Source: VRUE01 sp036266075 (GTDB lineage Bacteria > Actinomycetota > Thermoleophilia > Solirubrobacterales > 70-9). Taken from it: DNA of 61,133 bases. Shown here in pieces: positions 16,230-23,162 of the stretch (within the stretch, counting starts at the first letter, position 1; every line of letters begins with the position of its first letter). Both the position numbers and the translations under genes were made by a program. Below the pieces are notes generated by a model, which made no database searches, had not been told where the DNA came from, and saw only the letters and a program-made list of their open reading frames with translations. Location of the stretch: the NCBI GenBank assembly GCA_036266075.1, contig DATANV010000037.1, forward strand, positions 1-61,133. Reading direction: 5' to 3'.

Positions 16230-16916
16230 TCAAGGGATGAAGGTGAGGAGTCCGCGGAGGATCAGCAGGACACCGATGACCGTCGCCCCGCGCACCGCCC
16301 AGTCGCGGCCGCGCTCGCGCAGCGCCCGCTTGAACCGCTCGACGGCCTGTGGGGTCCAATCGGGGGCGACCGTGTAGGCGAGCAGTGGGACCTCGAGCAG
16401 CATCAGCATGATCAGGTTGAAGGCAAGGATGACGAGGACCGTGACCGGGTCGGTGAGGTCCTCGTCGGCGATCCGGTGAAGGGCGGTGATGTAGGTAGCG
16501 CCGGGCAGGGTGAGGATGGCACCGACCACGAAGGTGGTCCTCGCGGAGCCCTTCCCCAGGGCCTGCTGCCAGCGAGGCGGTCCCTCCGGCTTATTCCTCC
16601 CCGCCTTGCGGGCGCGCCGCCGCTCGACCAGGCGCTGGTCACGGCCACTGCCGAGAACGAAGGCAACGATGAGGAAGAGGGCGCCGATCACGAGGTCGCT
16701 ACCGGGACCGAGCTGGTGCTGCGTGGTGCTGACCAGGCCCGAATGGCGCAGGGTGAAGACGATCAACAGCCCGAGCGCGATGCTGGTCATCGCCGCGCCG
16801 AGCAGGTAGCCCACCAGCAGCCGCTTCGGGTTCGGCAACATCAGCATCACGGTGGTCGCCGCCAGCAGGGTCGGATACAGGGCGGCGAGAAATGCGAGAA
16901 AGAAGACGTCGCCCAC
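16230..16916 (-). CDS. GAP/SfLAP-family membrane protein
   Basis: A 228-residue protein with about six membrane helices. It starts FFLAFLAALYPTLLAATTVMLMLP and has the NPKRLLVGYLLGAAMTSIALGL pattern of the Sap/sulfolipid-1-addressing family (SfLAP, related to the LysE exporter fold). Mycobacterial members help export glycolipids or glycopeptidolipids. The cytoplasmic loop (RRRARKAGRNKPEG) is strongly basic. The cargo here is unknown. It is divergent from the OsmC gene. Confidence 0.8.
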   Translation of the reverse strand: MGDVFFLAFLAALYPTLLAATTVMLMLPNPKRLLVGYLLGAAMTSIALGLLIVFTLRHSGLVSTTQHQLGPGSDLVIGALFLIVAFVLGSGRDQRLVERRRARKAGRNKPEGPPRWQQALGKGSARTTFVVGAILTLPGATYITALHRIADEDLTDPVTVLVILAFNLIMLMLLEVPLLAYTVAPDWTPQAVERFKRALRERGRDWAVRGATVIGVLLILRGLLTFIP

Positions 16917-16958
16917 GGGGGCATGAACCTACTGCCTCGACCCACGTAGTCTCAAGCG

Positions 16959-17468
16959 ATGGATCGCGAGGGACTGAAGGCGACGCAGGCGCCGCTGAAG
17001 GAGCGCTATGCCGAACAGCCGCAGGCCGCTCTGGTCACCCTGAAGGCGAGCGGCAGGCTCGGCGAGGGCGTCTCCTGCTCGGTGGAGACCGGTCGGGCGA
17101 TTGCAGAGGCGGGCCTGCACCCGGCCTCGGGTGGCGACGGCACCCAGCTCTGCTCCGGTGACATGCTGCTCGAGGCGCTGGTCGCCTGCGCAGGCGTGAC
17201 CCTGCGCGCCGTCGCGACCTCGCTGGGCATCGCCGTCGAGTCCGGAACCGTCCGCGCCGAGGGCGAGCTCGATTTCCGCGGCACCCTGGCGGTCGACCGC
17301 GACGCCCCGGTCGGCTTCCGCGCCATCCGGCTCGAGTTCGAGCTCGACTCCCCAGCGAGCGAGGAAGAGCTGGCGACGCTGCTGGAGCTGACCGAGCGCT
17401 ACTGCGTCGTCTTCCAGACTCTCAGCACCCCGCCTACGCTGTCGGCCCGAATCGCCTCGAAGTCATAG
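16959..17468 (+). CDS. OsmC/Ohr-family thiol peroxidase-like protein
   Basis: A 169-residue protein with the two catalytic cysteines of the OsmC family, one in ALVACAGVTLRAV on the long central helix and one in ERYCVVFQTL near the C-terminus. Family members reduce organic hydroperoxides. The spacing and the GGDGTQLCSGDMLLEALVAC segment fit the OsmC/YhfA side rather than Ohr. It stands alone with a divergent promoter region of 42 bases shared with the GAP gene. Confidence 0.88.
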   Translation: MDREGLKATQAPLKERYAEQPQAALVTLKASGRLGEGVSCSVETGRAIAEAGLHPASGGDGTQLCSGDMLLEALVACAGVTLRAVATSLGIAVESGTVRAEGELDFRGTLAVDRDAPVGFRAIRLEFELDSPASEEELATLLELTERYCVVFQTLSTPPTLSARIASKS

Positions 17469-17612
17469 CGAAATTGTTGAGATTTGCGCGCCACAATGCG
17501 CGCTCGGCGAGGGCGAGCCCCCTGCGCTCGCCTCCCAAAGGATCAACGAAGGGATGGGCATTGGATTCGATGTCGGTGTTTTGTCTGCAATAATTGCCTT
17601 CATGGTCATGGG

Positions 17613-17744
17613 ATGGGACTGATGGTCAAACTCGCCCGAGTTCGCCGCGGAGGGCTCATCGTCGGGGCCGTCAACGCAACGCTGGTCGGCGTCGCAGTGT
17701 TTGCCTCCGGAGCGCCTTCACGGTTCTTCTGCCATCGACGTTGA
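17613..17744 (+). CDS. Doubtful short ORF with signal-like N-terminus
   Basis: A 43-codon frame (MGLMVKLARVRRGGLIVGAV...) has a basic start and one hydrophobic segment ending ASGAP, then stops after a Cys-containing tail. It could be a tiny membrane peptide or the remnant 5' end of a secreted-protein gene. No ribosome binding site is clear. The rest of the 347-base gap 17469-17815 shows no recognisable gene. Confidence 0.2.
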   Translation: MGLMVKLARVRRGGLIVGAVNATLVGVAVFASGAPSRFFCHRR

Positions 17745-17815
17745 TAACGGGCACGGCCTACCTTGAGCTGCGCCTCCGAATTAGCCGCAGATCCACTCGG
17801 TAGAGAACTTGCGGG

Positions 17816-18358
17816 CTAGTCGACGAAATGCTTGGCGGCGATCTGGTCGACCGTCCCCTTGGTGCGAATCGTCGTCGGCCCGAGAATCGCGCCGATCGCG
17901 TTGAGGTCCAGCTCCGAGTCCGACATACGGCCGCAGGGCAGCCAGTAGAGCTCGCGGCCCTCGATCGCAAGGCGGTCGGCGTCGGTCGAGAGCGCTTCCG
18001 CCTCCTTGCGGGCGGCGGCCGACGGCGCATCCTCCAGCAGCGCAATCTGGAGCTTGCCCTCCGACCTCTCGACGACCTCGGCGCCGAACGGCTCGGCAGC
18101 CGCGATCGCCAGCAGCTCCTCACCGCTGCGCAGGAAGACCGGGACCTCGTAGCCGAGCGACTCCCCCAGCCCGGCTTCGAGTCGACTGGCAAGCGCATCC
18201 CGCTTCTCGCCAGCGGCCTCGAAAATGACGTTGCCGCTTGCCCGGAACGTGGCCACCTCATCGCAACCGAGCGCCTCGAAGTGAGAGCGCAGCTCCTCGT
18301 TCTTGATCCGCCTACCACCCAAGTTCATCCCGCGCAGGAAGGCCACGTAGCGGTCCAT
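17816..18358 (-). CDS. DUF1697 family protein
   Basis: The 180 residues begin YVAFLRGMNLGGRRIKNEELRSHFEALG, the hallmark of DUF1697, followed by ATFRASGNVIFEA and the C-terminal TTIRTKGTVDQIAA. The family is small, cytoplasmic and widespread, with no established function. It starts directly after the stop of the damaged cupin gene on the same strand, which suggests a former operon. Confidence 0.9.
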   Translation of the reverse strand: MDRYVAFLRGMNLGGRRIKNEELRSHFEALGCDEVATFRASGNVIFEAAGEKRDALASRLEAGLGESLGYEVPVFLRSGEELLAIAAAEPFGAEVVERSEGKLQIALLEDAPSAAARKEAEALSTDADRLAIEGRELYWLPCGRMSDSELDLNAIGAILGPTTIRTKGTVDQIAAKHFVD

Positions 18359-18685
18359 CTAGGACCCCCGCCCGAGTGGCGGCGGCAGCGCCTTGGGGCC
18401 GTCCGGATACATGTAGCGAAGGTCCTCCTCGCTCATCTCCAGCGTGTTCGCCGGTTCCGGCGGAGCACCGGCCACGAGCCAGAGCTGCTCCGCGTCGGTG
18501 TCGTTGAAGGGCGGCGGTGACGGTGTTTTGGTCGATGCCTGCCCGACACCGAGACGCCAGAGGCGGGCACCCAGCGTGCTGGCCCCCAGTTGTCGGGCGA
18601 GATCGGTGTTCAACACCTTCATCTGGTTGGACGGCCTCCAGTGGGCCTGCGAACCGTCGAGCCTGCGGTATGCCATGCCCTCCAC
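18359..18685 (-). pseudogene. Cupin-like gene with internal deletion
   Basis: A 108-residue frame. Its first half (WRPSNQMKVLNTDLAR to ARLWRLGVGQASTK) and its second half (FNDTDAEQLWLVAGAPPEP to YMYPDGPKAL) resemble the two ends of a single-domain cupin. The metal-binding core that should lie between them, with HxH and the ELYVVLEG-like strand, is missing, and STK is followed by TPSPPPFND. The frame is intact but about 50-60 residues seem lost. A cupin without its barrel centre is unlikely to fold, so I call it a degraded gene. The comparison is from memory of the family. Confidence 0.55.
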
Positions 18686-18705
18686 ACGCTAGTCGGCGTA
18701 CCACT

Positions 18706-18741
18706 CGCTATTCCCGAGCGTCGCGCTATTCCCGAGCGTCG
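18706..18741. repeat. 18-bp tandem duplication
   Basis: The 18-base unit starting CGCTATTCCCGAGCG occurs twice in direct succession (18706-18723 and 18724-18741), in the gap between the cupin remnant and the dehydrogenase remnant. Confidence 0.85.
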
Positions 18742-18803
18742 CGCTCCCCTCGCTGCGCCAAGCGATCCATCGCGGTCAACTGGAGGGCGCGGGGCACAAG
18801 CCG

Positions 18804-19224
18804 TCACCCGGCCATCATGGCGCGCATCGAGCGGCCTGGCACGAGCATGCGCTTGTTGCGGGCGAGGGCATCGATCGCCTCTGCCGCCACCTGCTCGGGG
18901 GTGCGCCACATCATGCGAGGCATTGACCACTGCACAGGCTGGGGGCCGTTGGCGACGAAGAACTCGCTGCTGACCCCGCCGGGGCAAACGGTCGTCACGG
19001 CGACGCCGGGGCGGCGCATCTCCGCATGCAGGGCGTCGCCAAAGGCGAGGCAGAAGGCGCGCGTTCCGCAATAGGTGGCATATCCGCTCATCGGCAGCAG
19101 CGCCAGCGCCGAGGAGACGATGAGGACCGCACCGCGCCGCCGCTCGGCCATCGCCGGCCGGCCCGAAGGCCCGTGCCAAGTCGACCACCGCCTCGCTCAT
19201 GACCCGCACTTGCTCGAGCTGGCG
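18804..19224 (-). pseudogene. Short-chain dehydrogenase/reductase remnant, truncated and frameshifted
   Basis: The C-terminal half of an SDR is readable at 18804-19151: GAVLIVSSALALLPMSGYATY (catalytic Ser and Tyr) and TVCPGGVSSEFF. Directly upstream, another frame reads RQLEQVRVMSEAVVDLARAFGP, the expected preceding helix, so a frameshift lies near 19152-19155. The Rossmann N-terminus with TGxxxGIG is absent. In the active site the usual YxxxK reads YCGTR, with Arg for Lys. Loss of the start, the frameshift and the changed residue together point to a dead gene. Confidence 0.7.
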
Positions 19225-19844
19225 CCCATGGTCAGCCGTGGTCGGATACCCCCGCACTGTGGAAGCGCTGGCAACGGGTCTACGCGCTGCGCATGCAAAT
19301 CGACGTCGCGGTCGAGCGGGTGCTCGTTTGGCCAGATTTGGCCGGCACCGGCGAGCCGGAGGTCACGGGCGCGCCGCTGCCTGGCGCTCCCGACTCCCAA
19401 CGCCCGCCGAGCAAAGGGACTGCCCCGCGCCTGAACGCCGCGCGGGCAGCGCGGGCGGCGGGCCGGCTGCCGCACGTCCTGCTCGGTTGGGTCGGCGCCG
19501 ACGGCTACCCGATGGCAGCGCCGGTCGAAGTGCATAGCGGCGGCGGCGATGGAATCGAGCTGCGCGCGCACGCCGGCTTCCTCCCCCCTGGTGGGCGCCG
19601 CGCCGGTCTTACCGCCCACTGGTTCAGCCCGGGCTCGATCGGCCAGCACCAGCGAAAACACACGGGCTGGCTGGAAGCCGGCGAACGCCTTCTCTACTCC
19701 CCACACACCGCGAGCAATTACCGCTTTCCCGCCTCGCCGACCCTCTACCGTCTGTTCACTGGCGGCGCTACCCGCTGGGGCCTGCGCAGCGCCAGCCGCG
19801 CGGGGTTCCTCGATGCCAACGGTGAGTACGCCGCCCCAGGATGA
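19203..19844 (+). pseudogene. 5'-truncated PPOX-like flavin-binding protein gene
   Basis: The frame is open from 19203 with the first ATG at 19293. Recognisable sequence starts before that ATG: WSDTPALWKRWQRVYALR at about 19236. It continues with VLVWPDLAG, LLGWVGADGYPMAAPV, GQHQRKHTGWLEAGERLLYSPHT and YRLFTGG. This resembles the C-terminal two thirds of a pyridoxamine-phosphate-oxidase-like family known in actinobacteria. The N-terminal third is replaced by sequence antisense to the dehydrogenase remnant. Expression from 19293 is possible, so a shortened protein of 183 residues cannot be excluded. Its stop overlaps the next start (ATGA at 19841). Confidence 0.5.
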
Positions 19845-20383
19845 CCGCCATTCGCAGCTCACGCGCCCACACCTACGGTCTCCGACCGGGCGAGGTCGAG
19901 CTCGACTTTCCCTGCGACCGCTTTCTACCCAGTGCGGAGGATCGCTACTACCGCGCCGTCGACGTCGCCGCCCCGCCAACCATTCTCTTCCGCTGGCTAT
20001 GCCAGCTCCGCGTCGCCCCCTACAGCTACGACTGGCTCGACAACTTCGGGCGCCGCAGTCCCCGCCAGCTGACCCCGGGATTGGAGCGACTCGCCGTACA
20101 CCAGCGTTTCATGACGATCTTCGACCTGGTCGAGTTCGAGCCGGATGTCCGTCTCACGCTGCTCTGCACGCGGCTGAGCCGGATCTTCGGCGAAGTGGCC
20201 TGCACCTATCTGATCGTCCCCCGAGGGCAGAGGGGCTGTCGCCTGCTCGTCAAAGTCGTCGTCAGCCATCCCGGCACCCGCCTCGAGTCCGCCCTCCGCG
20301 CTCGCCTCCTGCCCTACGCCGACCTCTTCATGATGCGCAAGCAGCTCCATACCCTGCGCGAGCTCGCCGAGCGCGGCACCTGA
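19841..20383 (+). CDS. SRPBCC-like domain protein of unknown function
   Basis: A 180-residue protein. Segments such as YYRAVDVAAPPTILFRWLCQLRVAPYSYDWLDN and FMTIFDLVEFEPDVRLTL look like the START/SRPBCC fold with the usual long C-terminal helix (MMRKQLHTLRELAE). It overlaps the truncated PPOX-like gene by 4 bases (ATGA), so translation was probably coupled to it. The ligand is unknown. It appears intact, unlike its neighbours upstream. Confidence 0.7.
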   Translation: MTAIRSSRAHTYGLRPGEVELDFPCDRFLPSAEDRYYRAVDVAAPPTILFRWLCQLRVAPYSYDWLDNFGRRSPRQLTPGLERLAVHQRFMTIFDLVEFEPDVRLTLLCTRLSRIFGEVACTYLIVPRGQRGCRLLVKVVVSHPGTRLESALRARLLPYADLFMMRKQLHTLRELAERGT

Positions 20384-20399
20384 CTGTCCGGTCCATCGA

Positions 20400-20757
20400 T
20401 GGAGGCGGCCGGAATCGAACCGGCGTCCCTGGCCGTAGCGCGAAGGTTTCTACAGGTTTAGCCGGCGCTTGGCTCTCGTCTCCCGGGGTCCGCGCCGGCG
20501 GGCACTACGGGAGACAAAGCCCTCTGAAATGTCCCCTGGCGGACGGGGCGATCCGCCCGGGTAAGCCCGCAATTGAAGCCGGTGCCCCCCTCCGCGGGCG
20601 GGAGAGGGCCGACTCTCACTCACTTAGATCTAACTAAGCAGCGAGGGCGAACTCATGGTCCGCACGTATTGGTTGGTGCCGGTGTTTAACGAGGCCTCCG
20701 GCCACCTCGACCTGCAACCGTTCGCACGGACCGACCAGGTCGAAGCCTGTCGCCCCC
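20400..20757 (-). ncRNA. ssrA: Transfer-messenger RNA (tmRNA)
   Basis: This 358-nt RNA rescues stalled ribosomes. The 5' end GGGGGCGACAGGCTTCGACC and the 3' end with GGTTCGATTCCGGCCGCCTCC form the tRNA-like half. The acceptor stem pairs over 7 bp with A20400 as discriminator, and CCA is not encoded. The tag frame at 20663-20634 reads ADHEFALAA then stop, so the full tag would be A-ADHEFALAA. Four bases before the resume codon GCG is an A, matching the conserved A86 of E. coli tmRNA. A TACAAT hexamer (20774-20779) lies upstream. The partner genes smpB and rnr are 4-5 kb away. Confidence 0.95.
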
Positions 20758-20801
20758 GTGCTATGTCGCTTCGATTGTACGGTGTCGGTAACGAGACCGG
20801 G

Positions 20802-22175
20802 ATGGAAGAGCTGCAATTCGACGCGATCGTGCTCGGCGCCGGCGCCCCCGGCGAGGTCTGCGCGGGGCGGCTCGCCGACGGCGGCCTCTCGGTGGCGATC
20901 GTCGAGGCGCACCTGGTGGGCGGCGAGTGCTCCTACTACGCCTGCATGCCCTCGAAGGCGCTGCTGCGCCCTGGCGAGCTGCTGGCCGAGGCGAAGCGCG
21001 TGCCGGGAGTCCCGGCCGGCGCCGACCTCGATCCTGCGGCCGTGTTCGAACGCCGCAACGAGGTGATCCACAACCTCTACGACGCCAGCCAGCTGCCGTG
21101 GCTCGAAGAACACGGCATCGAGCTGTTCCGGGGGGAGGGACGGCTCGACGGCGAGCGTCGCATCGCCGTCGGCGACGAGCTCATGCTCAGCGCCCGCAAG
21201 GCAGTGGTCGTCGCGACCGGCAGCGGCGCGGCGATGCCGCCGATCGACGGCCTCGACTCGGTCGAAGCTTGGAACAACCGCGACGCCACCACCGCCAACT
21301 CGGTGCCGGCGAGCATGGTCGTCCTCGGCGGCGGACCGGTCGGCTCGGAGCTGGCGCAGGCCTGGTCGACGCTGGGCACCCGGGTGGTGCTGGTCGAGGG
21401 GGAGCAACATCTGCTGCCGCGCGAGGAGCCGTTCGCGGGTGAGCAGGTGGCCGAATCGCTGCGGATCGAGTATCGAGTCGACGTGCGCACGGGCGTCCTC
21501 GCAGAGCGGATCGCGAAGACCGGCGACGGCATCGCCTTGACGCTGAACGACGGCGCCCGCGTCGAGGCGGAGCAGATCCTGGTCGCCGTCGGCCGCACGC
21601 CCCGAACGACCGAGATCGGCCTCGACTCGGCGAGCGTCGAGTCGGGTGAGCATGGCTTCCTGGAGACCGACGACCGCATGCGGGTCGGCGGCCGCGAGTG
21701 GCTCTACGCGGTCGGCGACGTAAACGGCCGCGCCCTCTTCACGCACATGGGCAAGTACCAGGCCTGGGTCGCCGCGGAGAACCTGCTCGGCCGCGACACC
21801 AAGGCGCTCGCCGAAGGGCTCGGCTCGCCGCGCGTCACCTTCACCGACCCTCAGGTCGCCGCGGTAGGCAAGACCCTCACCCAGGCAACCGAAGCCGGAA
21901 TCGACGCAGAAGCCGTCGACGTGCCGACCGACGGGACCGCCGGCGCCAGCTTCCAGGGCAAGGACACCGGCGGCACCTCGCGGCTGGTCGTCGACCGGGC
22001 GACCGAGACGATCGTCGGGGCCACCTTCACCGGCTTCGAGACGGCCGACTTCCTGCAGGCGGCAACGGTTGCGCTGGTCGGCAAGGTGCCCCTCCCGCGC
22101 CTGCGTCATGCGGTCGCGGCGTATCCCTCGCGCAGCGAGGTTTGGCTGAAGCTGCTCGAGGCATATGAGTCGTAA
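20802..22175 (+). CDS. FAD-dependent pyridine nucleotide-disulfide oxidoreductase
   Basis: The 457 residues begin at ATG 20802 (MEELQFDAIVLGAGAPGE); frames starting earlier would lie inside ssrA. It has the FAD-binding GAGAPGE, a redox-active disulfide CSYYAC in GGECSYYACMPSK, the NAD(P)-binding GGGPVGSELAQ and the FAD motif YAVGDVNG. It resembles dihydrolipoamide dehydrogenase or mercuric reductase, but the catalytic histidine of the C-terminal HPTxSE motif is Tyr here (AAYPSRSE). Its substrate is therefore probably not lipoamide. It is divergent from tmRNA with only 44 bases between them, so the promoters overlap. Confidence 0.88.
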   Translation: MEELQFDAIVLGAGAPGEVCAGRLADGGLSVAIVEAHLVGGECSYYACMPSKALLRPGELLAEAKRVPGVPAGADLDPAAVFERRNEVIHNLYDASQLPWLEEHGIELFRGEGRLDGERRIAVGDELMLSARKAVVVATGSGAAMPPIDGLDSVEAWNNRDATTANSVPASMVVLGGGPVGSELAQAWSTLGTRVVLVEGEQHLLPREEPFAGEQVAESLRIEYRVDVRTGVLAERIAKTGDGIALTLNDGARVEAEQILVAVGRTPRTTEIGLDSASVESGEHGFLETDDRMRVGGREWLYAVGDVNGRALFTHMGKYQAWVAAENLLGRDTKALAEGLGSPRVTFTDPQVAAVGKTLTQATEAGIDAEAVDVPTDGTAGASFQGKDTGGTSRLVVDRATETIVGATFTGFETADFLQAATVALVGKVPLPRLRHAVAAYPSRSEVWLKLLEAYES

Positions 22176-22344
22176 CTTATTTATTAAGTTTAGATTGACT
22201 ATTACAATTATTTACGATACGGTCCCCCACCGCGGCTCGGCTGAGCCGCAGGGAGGCCATGTCCCGCGCTAGCGGGTTCTGCTGGACAGCGCCGCCCACC
22301 ACTCGAACTCCGGTGAACGAGCGCCGGAAGAAAGCGGGATTCAA
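22176..22344 (+). promoter_or_regulatory. AT-rich promoter and structured leader of the secreted-protein gene
   Basis: The first 45 bases are strikingly AT-rich for this genome (TTATTTATTAAGTTTAGATT and on), with TTGACT at 22195 and possible -10 sequences TACGAT or GATACG near 22213-22221. The following leader has two small hairpins (GCGGCTC/GAGCCGC and CCCGC/GCGGG) and a GGAAGAAAG ribosome binding site before ATG 22345. Confidence 0.45.
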
Positions 22345-23037
22345 ATGAGACTCTTCAGAATCCTCGGCCCAGCCGTTGCTGCGGCGGCACTGCTTGCGAT
22401 CGTCGCTGCGGGTTCGGCATCGGCCGTAACGCTGTGCGAAGAAAACGCAAACCCCTGTCCCGCCGGGAAAGAATACAAAGTCGGGACCACGATCGAAGGG
22501 GAACTGAACCCTCTCTTCGAAGCAGAAATAGTCATTTTCGACAAAGCGAAAGAAGAAAAAGGCGAACTCGAAAAACCGTTCGCCACGATCAAATGCACCA
22601 AAGGGACGTTCAAAGGCGCATCCACCAAAAACGAAGGCCCGGAAGCGGCGCTGATCGGCGAAATCACGCCCGGCGCGTTCACGGGATGCAGCACCTGTAC
22701 GAACGGAGGCAAACCTCTCAAAGCCCCCTACAAAACCGAACTCCTCTGGGATCCCGCGGTCCAAGGAGACGGGCTACTCAACATGACGACGGGCACCGGC
22801 GGCGGGATTCCGGCCTGGGAATTCACCGGCTGTCCGCTGGGGGTCGGCTGCACGTGGGGCGAAAACAACATCTCCAAAATCCGCGTGATGGGCGGCAATC
22901 CGGCACAGGTACGGATGACCAATGCTCCGCTGACCTTCCAGGCGGGCAACCCGTGGTGTCAGAAAAAAGGCAAGATCACTGCCTGGTACAACGTCACCAT
23001 GCCCGCCAAAGCGGTCTTCGTCGAGGCGAAACCGTAG
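22345..23037 (+). CDS. Secreted cysteine-rich protein of unknown function
   Basis: The 230 residues start with a clear signal peptide (LGPAVAAAALLAIVAAGSASA). The mature part has eight cysteines, in LCEENANPC, IKCTKG, TGCSTC, TGCPLGVGC and PWCQ, which would allow four disulfides, and many Gly and Thr. Similar secreted proteins occur in families in Solirubrobacterales genomes, as far as I recall. Codon use differs from the neighbours: AAA and GAA are preferred where other genes use AAG and GAG. It has its own AT-rich promoter, so it may be strongly expressed or of foreign origin. No function is assigned. Confidence 0.8.
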   Translation: MRLFRILGPAVAAAALLAIVAAGSASAVTLCEENANPCPAGKEYKVGTTIEGELNPLFEAEIVIFDKAKEEKGELEKPFATIKCTKGTFKGASTKNEGPEAALIGEITPGAFTGCSTCTNGGKPLKAPYKTELLWDPAVQGDGLLNMTTGTGGGIPAWEFTGCPLGVGCTWGENNISKIRVMGGNPAQVRMTNAPLTFQAGNPWCQKKGKITAWYNVTMPAKAVFVEAKP

Positions 23038-23089
23038 CTACCGGCAGGCCGGGTAACAGCGCCCCGGTGCTGTCGTAAGGCCTCAGCTT

Positions 23090-23117
23090 GCAGGGGCCGG
23101 GAGATCCCGGTCCCTGC
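23090..23117. terminator. Terminator-like hairpin after the secreted-protein gene
   Basis: GCAGGGGCCGGG and CCCGGTCCCTGC pair across 23090-23117 with a very short loop. It lies between two convergent genes. There is no T run. Confidence 0.5.
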
Positions 23118-23162
23118 CATCCACCAACGGTCACCGACCGTGCGAACGTTTAGAACGGATGC

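Noticed and set aside
20634..22109. Long minus-strand frame ending in ADHEFALAA
   Set aside because: Only the last ten codons are real, as the tmRNA tag; the rest is antisense to the flavoprotein gene.
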